Shown here piece by piece: positions 24,592-32,710 of a DNA stretch of 32,710 nucleotides. Both the position numbers and the translations under genes were made by a program. This DNA comes from Fidelibacterota bacterium (GTDB lineage Bacteria > Fidelibacterota > Fidelibacteria > Fidelibacterales > Fidelibacteraceae), in NCBI GenBank assembly GCA_030156395.1, contig JASGMP010000003.1, positions 1 through 32,710 of the forward strand, written 5' to 3'. The notes below the pieces were generated by a model. It was not told the DNA's origin and made no database searches. It saw only the letters and a program-made list of their open reading frames with translations. How positions within the stretch are numbered: the first letter of the stretch is position 1; each line of letters starts with the position of its first letter.

Positions 24592-26768
24592 TGAAGATCA
24601 AACAAAAAACATGGCAAAACATCCTAGCTGGTACAATTATCGGGGTCATTGTCTTGTTGCTGACCATTTTAATCCGCGAAACCGGCATGATAGAGACTGT
24701 TGAACTGAAATCCATTGATTACCGGTTCAAGCGGCGCGGCCCGATAGAAGATATCCGGGAAAGGAGTCCCATCGTCGTCGTTGCACTGGATCAGGAATCC
24801 TGGGAATCCATCCCATATCGCTTTCCCTATCCCCGAAAAATGTGGGGGAAGGTCGTCCGGAACCTCAAGGATGCCGGTGCAAAGCTCATCGTCTTTGACT
24901 TTCAGTTTGACACCCATGATATCAATGACCTTCGTAGTGATACTCTATTTGCTGAAGCCATTAAATATGCCGGCAATGTGATCCTTCCCAGTAAGCTGAA
25001 CCAGGAAATTGTCCGGGGACATGTCATCCAGTATATTACTGAGCCGGTGAATCTTTTTTACGATGCCTGCTTGACAACGGGACTTATCGGTGAATTGAAG
25101 GATATTGATCAGTATACCCGGAATTATTCTATTTTTTATCCCCTCAAGGATAAGTACTATCTTTTTCTGGGCATGAAAGCCATTAAAGAGTATTTGGGTA
25201 TTCACGATTCTGTGAAAATGGCCTTTTCAGAGGATATGAATTTTATTGAGTACGGTCCTTTGCGCATCCGCCATAACAATGGAAACAGCTTTATGATCAA
25301 TTATTACGGGCCGGCCAAAACCTTTAGTACTTACTCTTTGTCATCTGTCCTGGATGATGCGGAAACAGATCTCAGAGGAGATTATGACACAGATTACATG
25401 GAATTGTGGAAAGGCGACAAATCGGTCTATCCCAAGGAACTTCTCTCCATTTTGAATCCAACCGGGGAAGATTCTCCCTTTAAAGATAAGATTGTACTTA
25501 TCGGAGATGCTCTGGAAGAACACTTTGACACCAAATTCACCCCTTTTTACAATTATAAGGGAATGACCAACCTTATGGCCGGTGTAGAAACCCATGCCCA
25601 TGCCATGCAAACGGTCCTGGATGAAAATTATCTGATTAAACCCGATAAATGGGTGAATAATATCATTGTATTGGTTTTAAGTGTTCTTGCGCTGATTATT
25701 ACCATCACCCTGGGGCCCGTATGGGGGATCATCATCATCTCCCTTTTAATCCTGGCCTATACCTATCTATCCTTTTCTCTTTTCAACGAAAACCGGATAA
25801 TCATCGAGCTTTCTATTCCCATCCTGACCGTTTTCCTTTCCTATGCTTTTGACATGTTGTATGAATTCATCTTAGAGCAGCGTGAAAAGAAAAAAATCCG
25901 AGGAATGTTTTCCACCTATATATCCCCCAAGATCTTAAAATATCTTGAAGATCATCCGGACGCTTTTACCCTGACGGGAGAAAAACGGGAAGCCACCATA
26001 TTTTTCTCTGATGTTCAAAGTTTCACGACCATTTCCGAGAGTCTGAATCCGGAAGATCTGGCCATGTTATTGAACAAATATCTTTCTCCTATGACACAAA
26101 TCCTCATGAGTTATGACGGATACGTAGATAAGTACGAAGGCGACGCCATTATGTGTGATTTCGGTGTCCCTGTTGAAGACAACGAACATGCCCGGAAAGC
26201 CTGTTGGGCCGCTCTGGAGCAGCAGAAAAAGATATCTGAACTACGGCCTGAATTAAAAAAGGAATATGGCGTGGAAATCTATGTCCGCATGGGCATTAAT
26301 TCCGGGCTGGTCAGTGCCGGCAACATGGGATCTGAACAACGTTTTCAATATACCGTGATGGGGGATGCTGTTAATGCCGCCTCCCGATTTGAAGGGGCCA
26401 ACAAACAGTATGGCACCTACCTGATGATTGGAGAAAGTACATACAATCTGGCAAAGCCCTTCATAGAAGCCAGGATGCTGGACCGTCTGATTGTCAAAGG
26501 AAAAGCCAGGCCCATTACCGTATATAATCTGATGGCAAAAAAAGGAGAAGCCACAGAAGCGGAACGGAAGCTCATGGAATGGTATGAAAAGGGATTAAAT
26601 CTCTACTGGAATCAGAAATGGGATGATGCCATCGATGCTTTCCGGATAGCCCTTGAATTTGTCCCGGGCGATCCGCCCTCAGAACGTTTTATTCAGCGCT
26701 GCCGCGATTTTAAAATTACCCCGCCGCCTGATCACTGGCAGGGTGAATATATCATGACGACAAAATAA
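24591..26768 (+). CDS. CHASE2-domain class III adenylate cyclase
   Basis: The 725-residue inner-membrane enzyme makes cAMP in response to a periplasmic signal. Domain order: one membrane helix (about 11-28); a CHASE2 sensor domain (about 35-345) that opens with VELKSIDYRFKRRGP and contains IVVVALDQESW and KDKIVLIGDALEEHFDTKFTP; three membrane helices (about 355-421); a short coiled linker; a class III cyclase domain (about 465-640). Catalytic residues are complete: metal Asp474 (FFSD) and Asp518 (EGDAIM), substrate-specifying Lys514 and Asp592 (MGDAVN), and transition-state Asn595 and Arg599. The Lys/Asp pair favours ATP over GTP. A C-terminal tail (about 655-725) has a TPR-like helix pair, EKGLNLYWNQKWDDAIDAF. 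The start overlaps the barrel stop by 1 nt (TGATG). Confidence 0.93.
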   Translation: MKIKQKTWQNILAGTIIGVIVLLLTILIRETGMIETVELKSIDYRFKRRGPIEDIRERSPIVVVALDQESWESIPYRFPYPRKMWGKVVRNLKDAGAKLIVFDFQFDTHDINDLRSDTLFAEAIKYAGNVILPSKLNQEIVRGHVIQYITEPVNLFYDACLTTGLIGELKDIDQYTRNYSIFYPLKDKYYLFLGMKAIKEYLGIHDSVKMAFSEDMNFIEYGPLRIRHNNGNSFMINYYGPAKTFSTYSLSSVLDDAETDLRGDYDTDYMELWKGDKSVYPKELLSILNPTGEDSPFKDKIVLIGDALEEHFDTKFTPFYNYKGMTNLMAGVETHAHAMQTVLDENYLIKPDKWVNNIIVLVLSVLALIITITLGPVWGIIIISLLILAYTYLSFSLFNENRIIIELSIPILTVFLSYAFDMLYEFILEQREKKKIRGMFSTYISPKILKYLEDHPDAFTLTGEKREATIFFSDVQSFTTISESLNPEDLAMLLNKYLSPMTQILMSYDGYVDKYEGDAIMCDFGVPVEDNEHARKACWAALEQQKKISELRPELKKEYGVEIYVRMGINSGLVSAGNMGSEQRFQYTVMGDAVNAASRFEGANKQYGTYLMIGESTYNLAKPFIEARMLDRLIVKGKARPITVYNLMAKKGEATEAERKLMEWYEKGLNLYWNQKWDDAIDAFRIALEFVPGDPPSERFIQRCRDFKITPPPDHWQGEYIMTTK

Positions 26769-26781
26769 GACCACAGGATCT

Positions 26782-28599
26782 TTATTCATCCTCTTCGTGA
26801 AAAATGTCTGCCGTCAGGGTATCCTGAAAGGATTTCAGTTTTTTTAATAAGGTTTGCTTTTCTTTCAGCAAAGCACCTGGAAATTCTCCTTTTTTGTCGG
26901 CTTCCCGAAGTTTTTCTCCGATCAGGTTCAGTTGATCCCGGATTTTTTGTTCGCCCAGACGTGCCAGACAATCCAGAAATGTTTTTTGGGGTTCCTTAAA
27001 AGGATTTCCTTCCATAATCAGACGAAAAATAAAGCGCTTAACAGTTTCATCTGTTACAGATTCCGCCAGGGAAGACGGGGAGATTTGAACCTGCTTGCGC
27101 AAAACCGCCTGAATCTGTTGGTAGACCTTTTTGAGAAAGGCATGGGTGAAAAGATCCTCCTTCAGGACCCGGAGAGCAGCAGACCGGATGGATGTGGAGG
27201 AGTTATTCACAAGCAGTTGGATAAGCTGGTATTGGGCTGCTTCAGACTTGTTTGCAAAGTGTTTCTCTTTCTTTACAGGTTCCACATATCCTGCATCCTC
27301 TTTCTCCCTGAAACCGGTACGATTCAGTTGCTGTTTCAACACGACCATATCCGTCCCAAAAACACGGCCTAAATCGCCGAGGAACATCTCTTCCATTACG
27401 GGATCGACAAAGGGCCCCAACTGATCCAGGATCCGCCTGACAGCATCAGCCCGTCTGGCTGCCGAAAGGCGCAATGGTGTGATCAAAGACTCAATGTAGG
27501 ACATAAAATCTGGTGCTTCACTGATTTTCATCTGAAACGCTTCCGGACCTGCTTGGCGGATAAAACTATCGGGGTCTTCCTTTTCCGGCAGCCTTACTAC
27601 CCGGCAGGATATCCCCTGGGGTGCGAGAATAAGGCCTGTTTTAACGGCAGCTTTTTGTCCTGCTTCGTCACCATCGTAACATAAAACGGCTTTGGAAGCA
27701 AATCTTTTGATCATCCGGGCATGATCAGGAGTAAAAGCGGTTCCTGAACCGGCAATGATATTTGTAAAACCGTTCTGCCACAACTGGAGCAGATCCATAT
27801 ATCCTTCCACGATCAAAACGGTATCAGCTTTCCGTATGGCATCCCGGGATTTATGAAGTCCGTACAAAATCCGGCTTTTATGATACACCGGAGTTTCGGG
27901 GGAATTGAGATATTTTGCACCCTGGTCATCACCGGCCAAAACCCGTCCACCGAAACCAACGGGATTCCCCCGGGGATCAAAAACAGGAAACATGATCCGG
28001 TTTCGGAAACGATCATATTTTTTCTTTCGCTCCGATTCGGTCACAAGTCCTGACGATATGAGCAGGTTTTCATCAAATTTTTTCTTTAATGCTGTTTTCA
28101 ACAAAGTATCCCAAGCATCGGGAGCAAACCCGATTTCAAAGGTACTCAGTGTCTGTTCATCCAATCCCCGTTTGATCAAATACTCCCGGGCTGCTTTTCC
28201 TTCAGGAGATTTCAAGGCTTTTCTATATACATCGATGGCCAGGCGGTGTAGTTCGTAAAGACGTGAACTGATACTTTTTTCTTCTTCCGAAGGTTGATAG
28301 GTATATTCTTCAAGACTAATACCCGCCCGGTCTGCCAGTGCGTGAAGGGCTTCGGGAAACGTGATCTTTTCGTAATTCATGACAAAATTGATCACATTTC
28401 CGCCGGCTCCGCAACCAAAACAATGATAAATCTGTTTGGATGGGCTCACGCTGAAGGACGCCGTTTTTTCCTGGTGAAAGGGACAGCGGGCCCAGTAATT
28501 CTGCCCTTTCCGGGTAAGGGAGATATAAGAGGATACGACATCCACAATATCATTGGATTCTTTTATCTGTTCAATCACATGTTCCGGGATGCGTCCCAT
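26782..28599 (-). CDS. dnaG: DNA primase DnaG
   Basis: This is the replicative primase that makes RNA primers at the fork. The CHC2 zinc domain is complete, with CPFHQEKTASFSV and CFGCGAGGN (Cys39, His42, Cys60, Cys63). The TOPRIM core has LIVEGYMDLL (about 262-271) and CYDGDEAGQKAA (about 307-318), with the usual Glu and Asp residues. The C-terminal half (about 420-605) is less conserved and fits the helical DnaB-interaction region. It is 605 residues long, as expected. There are two adjacent ATG codons (28602 and 28599); an AGGA site is better spaced for the second, which is used. The gene follows mutS2 by 12 nt in the YqeY-CvpA-MutS2-DnaG run. The 13-nt gap to the convergent cyclase holds no clear terminator. 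Confidence 0.96.
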   Translation of the reverse strand: MGRIPEHVIEQIKESNDIVDVVSSYISLTRKGQNYWARCPFHQEKTASFSVSPSKQIYHCFGCGAGGNVINFVMNYEKITFPEALHALADRAGISLEEYTYQPSEEEKSISSRLYELHRLAIDVYRKALKSPEGKAAREYLIKRGLDEQTLSTFEIGFAPDAWDTLLKTALKKKFDENLLISSGLVTESERKKKYDRFRNRIMFPVFDPRGNPVGFGGRVLAGDDQGAKYLNSPETPVYHKSRILYGLHKSRDAIRKADTVLIVEGYMDLLQLWQNGFTNIIAGSGTAFTPDHARMIKRFASKAVLCYDGDEAGQKAAVKTGLILAPQGISCRVVRLPEKEDPDSFIRQAGPEAFQMKISEAPDFMSYIESLITPLRLSAARRADAVRRILDQLGPFVDPVMEEMFLGDLGRVFGTDMVVLKQQLNRTGFREKEDAGYVEPVKKEKHFANKSEAAQYQLIQLLVNNSSTSIRSAALRVLKEDLFTHAFLKKVYQQIQAVLRKQVQISPSSLAESVTDETVKRFIFRLIMEGNPFKEPQKTFLDCLARLGEQKIRDQLNLIGEKLREADKKGEFPGALLKEKQTLLKKLKSFQDTLTADIFHEEDE

Positions 28600-28611
28600 C
28601 ATATCCTGCCG

Positions 28612-30954
28612 TTAAATATTCAATTTTACAAGGGTTATACCGGCACCACCCTGATCCCAGGGAGCTTCTTCGAAAGAGAGGACCCGTCGGTCTTTTGTCA
28701 GAAATTCTTCAATAAATTTTTTCAGGATGCCATAACCCGTCCCATGGAGAACTTCCACCTGGGAAAGGCGGCTGACCACAGCCCTGTCGATAAAGCGGTC
28801 CAGACTGCTCAGGGCCTCTTCTGTCCGGAATCCCCTCAAATCAATCCTGTGCGATACAATATCACCGCTTCTTTCTACATGAGTTTCCACCCTTTGAGTT
28901 GATTTCCGGGCTTTGTCAAGCCATGACAGGTCCAGTCGCATTCTTGAACCATCCACATCCACCCAGACGCGGTGTTTCCGGGGATTGATTTCCACAATTC
29001 TGCCATTTTGCTCCAGTGAGCGAATCCACACTTCATCTCCAACATTCAAGGCATTCATTTTCAGGATGGATTTTTGAGGATCTGCCGTCTTTTCCTGCCG
29101 GATCTGAACTTTTGCCTTTACCTCGGTAAAGGTTTGTTTTGCCTTGTGAATCGCAGCCGATTCTGCTCCGGTTTCGCGGATTTCCCGGATAGTACTTTCC
29201 AGTTCTTTTTGCAAATCGGTAATAATGAGCTCTGCCCGTTTCAGGGCCTCCCGTTCGGCTTTTTTATATTTGGTATCAATAGTCTTCAATTTTTCCTGAA
29301 TATGTTCTGTATCTTGTTTCAGATGTTCTTCCCGTTTCCGGATATCCTTCAGCAACGTATCATAGCGGAAAATTTTTCGTTGAAGATCCTGGATCAGCCG
29401 TTCCAGCTTTTCACGGCTTTTCCCCACCCGCATTACAGCGGTTTCAATGACCCGGGGATCCAGATGGTAGCGCCGTGCAATTTCGATGGCATAACTACTC
29501 CCGGGAATACCTAAGCGGAATTCATAGGTGGGAGAAAGAGATTTATCATCAAACATCATGCTGCCGTTTTCCAGGTCATCAATCTCAAAAGCCAGGGTTT
29601 TCAGGGCGCTATGGTGTGTTGTGGCAAAGGTCATGGTGCCCCGGTGCATGAGCTCCCTCAGAATGCCTTCCGCCAGGGCCGCGCCTTCATCGGGATCTGT
29701 TCCCGTGCCCAGTTCATCAATCAGGACCAGGCTTTCATGAGTTGCCTGCTCAAGAATGGTCCGGATGCGAAGAATATGGGAACTGAAGGTGGAAAGATCC
29801 CCTTCAATCGATTGTTCGTCACCAATATCCACAAAAATCCGGTCAAAGATTGGCAGGGTACTGGAAGCATCGGCCGGGATCAGTAATCCTGCCTGGTTCA
29901 TAAGGGCAAGAAGTCCCACCGTTTTCAGGGTAACGGTTTTCCCTCCCGCATTTGGACCGGTAATGATAATACCCCGTTTCCCTTTTTCAAGGGAAAATGT
30001 GAGAGGAACCACATCCCGCTGAACTGCCAGCTCCAGATTCCGTCCGTTGACAATACGAAAAGTATCCGTTTCTTCCGAGGGCTTATCACATGCATATCGG
30101 ACTGCAATCTTTCCGGCGGCATGGATAAAATCCAAATCTTCCAGCATATTTGTCGCAACCTGAAAATCCCCAAGATGCTCCCGTACCCGGTCTGTCAGTG
30201 CCTGTAAAATCCGGTGTATCTCTTCTTTTTCAGCTAGCTGGGCTTCCCGTAAATCGTTATTCATCACCACAATGGTTAAGGGTTCAACATAAAAAGTTTG
30301 CCCTGTCTGACTCTGATCGTGGATAATGCCTTCAATTTGATGTTTCCGGCTGGCCCTGACGGGAATTACATGACGGCCATTTCGAAATGAGACCTGATCG
30401 CTGACGGCCACCTGATCTTCTACCAGTTTTGCCGAAATTTTCTGTATTTCCTGGAAAATCCGTTGATTCAGCCGGCTGATCTTTTTCCGGATGGCATGCA
30501 GCTCTGGTGATGCGTGATCGACAACGGCCCCACTTTCATCGAGAACAGAGAGTATATCCTGTTCTAGTGGGTGTAAATCAACCGTAGGATCCAGGACCCG
30601 TTTACGTAACAGGGGATACTTTTCAGGCCGGTTTTTGAAATATTCCCGGATTTTCCGACTTGTTTGAAGAATAGAACCCAATGTAAAAAGCTCTTCACCC
30701 GATAAAGCGGTTCCCTGGACAGCTGCACGTTTAAAAATACGTGTCTGGTCACTAAAACCGGAGAGGGGAATGGCTGTATCCAGGGCAATGAGATCCCGCA
30801 TTTCAAGAATTAAATCCTGTGTTTTTCGGAAGGTTTCAGGAGCTTGGAAAGAACGCAAATTATCTGCCCGGTCACCTGCCTTTTCTGTAGAGGTTTCCGC
30901 CTTGAGAAGGCGCCGGACCCGGTCAAACCCCAGGACTGCTTCGGGGTGTATCAT
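28612..30954 (-). CDS. mutS2: MutS2 family ATPase with Smr domain
   Basis: This is a MutS-like ABC ATPase without the mismatch-recognition domain. Family roles include suppression of homologous recombination and, in Bacillus, splitting of collided ribosomes. The 780-residue chain has a core and clamp region (about 1-320), Walker A GPNAGGKT (333-340), the Q-loop-like DIGDEQSIEGDLSTFSSH (376-393) and Walker B LVLIDELGTGTD (409-420). A long coiled coil spans about 510-620 (KLERLIQDLQRKIFRYDTLL onward). A KOW/SH3-like segment lies near 645-680. A C-terminal Smr domain has IDLRGF and HGTGYGILKK, consistent with its nuclease motif. It starts 7 nt after the cvpA stop with an AGGA ribosome site close to the ATG. 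All catalytic motifs are intact. Confidence 0.96.
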   Translation of the reverse strand: MIHPEAVLGFDRVRRLLKAETSTEKAGDRADNLRSFQAPETFRKTQDLILEMRDLIALDTAIPLSGFSDQTRIFKRAAVQGTALSGEELFTLGSILQTSRKIREYFKNRPEKYPLLRKRVLDPTVDLHPLEQDILSVLDESGAVVDHASPELHAIRKKISRLNQRIFQEIQKISAKLVEDQVAVSDQVSFRNGRHVIPVRASRKHQIEGIIHDQSQTGQTFYVEPLTIVVMNNDLREAQLAEKEEIHRILQALTDRVREHLGDFQVATNMLEDLDFIHAAGKIAVRYACDKPSEETDTFRIVNGRNLELAVQRDVVPLTFSLEKGKRGIIITGPNAGGKTVTLKTVGLLALMNQAGLLIPADASSTLPIFDRIFVDIGDEQSIEGDLSTFSSHILRIRTILEQATHESLVLIDELGTGTDPDEGAALAEGILRELMHRGTMTFATTHHSALKTLAFEIDDLENGSMMFDDKSLSPTYEFRLGIPGSSYAIEIARRYHLDPRVIETAVMRVGKSREKLERLIQDLQRKIFRYDTLLKDIRKREEHLKQDTEHIQEKLKTIDTKYKKAEREALKRAELIITDLQKELESTIREIRETGAESAAIHKAKQTFTEVKAKVQIRQEKTADPQKSILKMNALNVGDEVWIRSLEQNGRIVEINPRKHRVWVDVDGSRMRLDLSWLDKARKSTQRVETHVERSGDIVSHRIDLRGFRTEEALSSLDRFIDRAVVSRLSQVEVLHGTGYGILKKFIEEFLTKDRRVLSFEEAPWDQGGAGITLVKLNI

Positions 30955-30961
30955 AATCCTA

Positions 30962-31693
30962 TCATAATCCCTGATTCAAACGTTCGATGGCCTCACGCAT
31001 TTCCTGTCCACCCTGTTTTAGTTTCACTATGATCTCTTTCCGCTCAGGCAGGGGCAGTTTCTTGAAATTCTCCTCCAGATATTGCTGTTCCTGAAAATCA
31101 AAGGCATCCAGTTGGCGGAGTTGTCTGGCAAATTCTTCCGTTGTACCTTGAATGGTTGGTAAAATATCCTCACGAACGCTTTTATTCAATTGTTGACGGA
31201 GCTTCTCTTCATCAAAAAAGGGTTTTATCAGAGTTTTATGAACCATGGGCACAACCCCTTCAAGAAATTCATAGCTTTTGGAATCCCGTTTTATCTGGGG
31301 AACCCAGTTATTATTGGGCATGAGATCAAAAATCCAGAAAATCACGCTTAAGACAATCACCGCTTTCAAGGCCCCAAGAACGATACCTCCCAGTTTATCC
31401 ACCCATCCCAAGAGGACCAGGTTGAGGGCGGCTCGAATAAGATTGGCCAGAATCTGGGCGACAATCACTACGCCCAGAAAAAGGATCACAAAGCCAAGGG
31501 CCATGGTCAGGGTGGGATTCCAGTCAAAACGGCCAAAAAGGGCGTTTCCCACACTCACACTGTAGTTTGACCCGATGATAATACCCAGCACCAGCCCAAT
31601 CAACCGGAAACTGCTTAAAATCAATCCGTTGAAATAATCTTTTACCACAAACCAGGCAACAATGATAATGGCCAGGATATCCATCCAATGCAT
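30962..31693 (-). CDS. cvpA: CvpA family membrane protein
   Basis: This 243-residue inner-membrane protein belongs to the CvpA family, named for its need in colicin V production and linked to envelope stress tolerance in enterobacteria. Four hydrophobic helices are seen in the first 125 residues, with the family pattern MDILAIIIVAWFVVKDYFNG at the start and GWVDKLGGIVLGALKAVIVL near 95-114. The rest (about 150-243) is a charged, helical cytoplasmic or periplasmic tail, longer than in E. coli CvpA (162 residues). AGGAGG lies 5 nt before the ATG, inside the last codons of the YqeY gene. The gap to that stop is one base, so coupling is strong. CvpA-MutS2 adjacency is common in bacteria. Confidence 0.88.
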   Translation of the reverse strand: MHWMDILAIIIVAWFVVKDYFNGLILSSFRLIGLVLGIIIGSNYSVSVGNALFGRFDWNPTLTMALGFVILFLGVVIVAQILANLIRAALNLVLLGWVDKLGGIVLGALKAVIVLSVIFWIFDLMPNNNWVPQIKRDSKSYEFLEGVVPMVHKTLIKPFFDEEKLRQQLNKSVREDILPTIQGTTEEFARQLRQLDAFDFQEQQYLEENFKKLPLPERKEIIVKLKQGGQEMREAIERLNQGL

Positions 31694-31694
31694 A

Positions 31695-32144
31695 TTAACC
31701 TCCTAGTTCTTCGCGAACTATCATTTGGACCCGTTTCCCGTCTGCACGACCGGTAAGTTCTTTCATCGCCGGTCCCATCACCTTTCCAAGATCCCGGATA
31801 CTTTCTGCACCGCTATCGCGGATAATTTTCCGGACGATCTGACGGATGGCTTCATCATCCATTTCCGCCGGCAGATAGGTTTCAATAATTTTCAGCTCCT
31901 CCTCTTCCTTTTCGGACAAATCGGTCCGTCCCGCCTCCTGATAGGTCCGGGCAGAATCCTGGCGCTCTTTAGCTGCTTTCCGGATCACAGCCAAGGCTTC
32001 TTCTTCTTTCAGGTCGTGGAGTACTTCAATGCGTTTCTCTTTCAGTTTGGACAGAAGCATTCGCAAAGTCCGGGTACGCACGACATCCCGGTTTTTCATG
32101 GCATCTTTTAAATCAAGCTGAATTTTTTCAAGATAATTCGTCAT
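31695..32144 (-). CDS. yqeY: GatB/YqeY domain protein
   Basis: The 149-residue protein of the YqeY family resembles the C-terminal tRNA-binding domain of GatB. The pattern is typical: LEKIQLDLKDAMKNRD with RTRTLRMLLS near the start, EEALAVIRKAAKERQDSARTY in the middle, and IRDLGKVMGPAMKELTGRADGK near the end. The exact function is not established; genes of this family often lie near rpsU, dnaG and rpoD, and dnaG is downstream here. The ATG has a GAGG site 9 nt upstream. It is the first gene of a probable four-gene operon ending with dnaG. Confidence 0.92.
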   Translation of the reverse strand: MTNYLEKIQLDLKDAMKNRDVVRTRTLRMLLSKLKEKRIEVLHDLKEEEALAVIRKAAKERQDSARTYQEAGRTDLSEKEEEELKIIETYLPAEMDDEAIRQIVRKIIRDSGAESIRDLGKVMGPAMKELTGRADGKRVQMIVREELGG

Positions 32145-32185
32145 TTTTCAATACCTCATTGTGTTTCATCCCTCAAATCCATCAT

Positions 32186-32191
32186 TATTAT
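32186..32191 (-). promoter_or_regulatory. Possible -10 element of the yqeY-cvpA-mutS2-dnaG operon
   Basis: On the minus strand a perfect TATAAT lies about 41 nt before the yqeY start. No good -35 hexamer is found at 16-18 nt. The surrounding 32145-32362 is AT-rich and holds nothing else I can name. Confidence 0.35.
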
Positions 32192-32362
32192 AACGGTTAA
32201 AAATAAGGGATTCCTTCCGTTTATTAAACAAATTTTACGGATTTAAAGGCATACTTCTTTTTTACGCGAATCATATCAATTGCAAAATTTATATGAAATG
32301 TTTATATTCTTTCCGTTCTGAAAAATGTAGGAAGACCAAATGCTGCAAAAGGTACCACTTTT

Positions 32363-32710
32363 TTATAAATCATCAGATGACTCTTGGCAACATTTACCGT
32401 GTCCGTATCGTTCTGCCAAGGAGTGAAGATCCGTACTGCCACATTGGGGGCATTGGCCGGGAGGGGTTACCAGTTCGCCACTGAAGGCATGGCCGCATTT
32501 TCGGCACCACCACTGATCCTTCAGAAAGTGTACGGCACCTCCGTCGATCGTAAGGAGAGGACCTTTTTCAAGAAATTCCGCTATTTTATGCCTGGCGCTT
32601 TCGATCAGTCTTGTAAAAGTCGGGCGCGAAATGCCCATCAGCTCCGCTGCCTGGGACTGGTTATATCCCTCACCATCAGCAAGCCGGAGGGCTTCATACT
32701 CATCCAGGGA
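32363..32710 (-). CDS. DUF134 family DNA-binding protein with C-terminal zinc ribbon (5' truncated by the window edge)
   Basis: The frame is open to the last base of the window; 115 C-terminal residues are visible. The DUF134 core is clear: LDEYEALRLADGEGYNQSQA, then a helix-turn-helix AAELMGISRPTFTRLIESAR, and the closing KGPLLTIDGGA. A second module follows that the short DUF134 proteins lack: WWCRKCGHAF and QCPQCGS, two CxxC knuckles of a zinc ribbon, then a tail with HGKCCQE. The protein probably binds DNA and a metal, and may sense or structure itself through zinc or another ligand (inference). The N-terminus, including the usual PRRPR-type start, lies outside the window. No terminator is clear downstream of its stop. 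Confidence 0.85.
   Translation of the reverse strand, partial: SLDEYEALRLADGEGYNQSQAAELMGISRPTFTRLIESARHKIAEFLEKGPLLTIDGGAVHFLKDQWWCRKCGHAFSGELVTPPGQCPQCGSTDLHSLAERYGHGKCCQESSDDL

Noticed and set aside
28294-28902. 202-residue plus-strand frame across the dnaG/mutS2 junction
   Set aside because: It is antisense to two firmly identified genes and has no recognisable domain.
1-32710. CRISPR array, insertion sequence, prophage or integration site
   Set aside because: No regularly spaced direct repeats, transposase, integrase or phage genes are seen; the tRNA-Glu has no integrase beside it and I saw no repeat of its 3' end.

Overview
The window reads as a compact stretch of a chromosome from a diderm, LPS-type bacterium. 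It carries the outer-membrane LPS assembly protein LptD, a bifunctional class A penicillin-binding protein, several secreted proteins and a predicted outer-membrane beta-barrel. Gene content (MutS2, an LptD with the C-terminal style of Bacteroidota relatives, FecR/CHASE2 signalling, paired acyl-CoA ligases) suggests the Fibrobacterota-Chlorobiota-Bacteroidota side of the tree or a neighbouring candidate phylum such as Marinimicrobia or Calditrichota. That placement is inference. No phage, IS element, integrase or CRISPR array is visible. Genes are tightly packed: stop/start overlaps of 1 to 14 nt within operons and 4-nt overlaps of convergent stops.

Layout. 1-4171 (+): 3' part of lptD, an Eis-like GNAT acetyltransferase and a CBM9-like protein. 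4168-8288 (-): penicillin-binding protein 1A and a RecQ-family helicase. 8395-12295 (+): two adjacent antiporter-like membrane proteins and a CCA-adding/poly(A) polymerase family enzyme, joined by ATGA overlaps. 12292-14952 (-): a sodium:solute symporter and a short-chain dehydrogenase. 15016-15981 (+): an ACC deaminase/D-cysteine desulfhydrase family enzyme, ending in a hairpin terminator that probably works in both directions. 16043-19750 (-): two tandem paralogous long-chain acyl-CoA ligases sharing a 16-nt leader. 19921-19992 (+): tRNA-Glu(UUC) followed by a terminator.

20176-26768 (+): a four-gene operon behind a good sigma70-type promoter. It encodes a secreted cysteine-containing protein, a periplasmic FecR-domain protein, a secreted Ig-like/beta-barrel protein and a CHASE2 class III adenylate cyclase. 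It looks like an envelope-spanning cAMP signalling module and is the most interesting part of the window.

26782-32144 (-): a housekeeping operon of YqeY, CvpA, MutS2 and DnaG, transcribed in that order. At the right edge lies the C-terminal part of a DUF134 DNA-binding protein with an added zinc ribbon.

Functional links: lptD and the PBP serve the envelope. The CCA-adding enzyme is needed because the tRNA-Glu gene does not encode its CCA end. YqeY-CvpA-MutS2-DnaG is an information-processing cluster. The acyl-CoA ligases activate fatty acids for lipid synthesis or breakdown.
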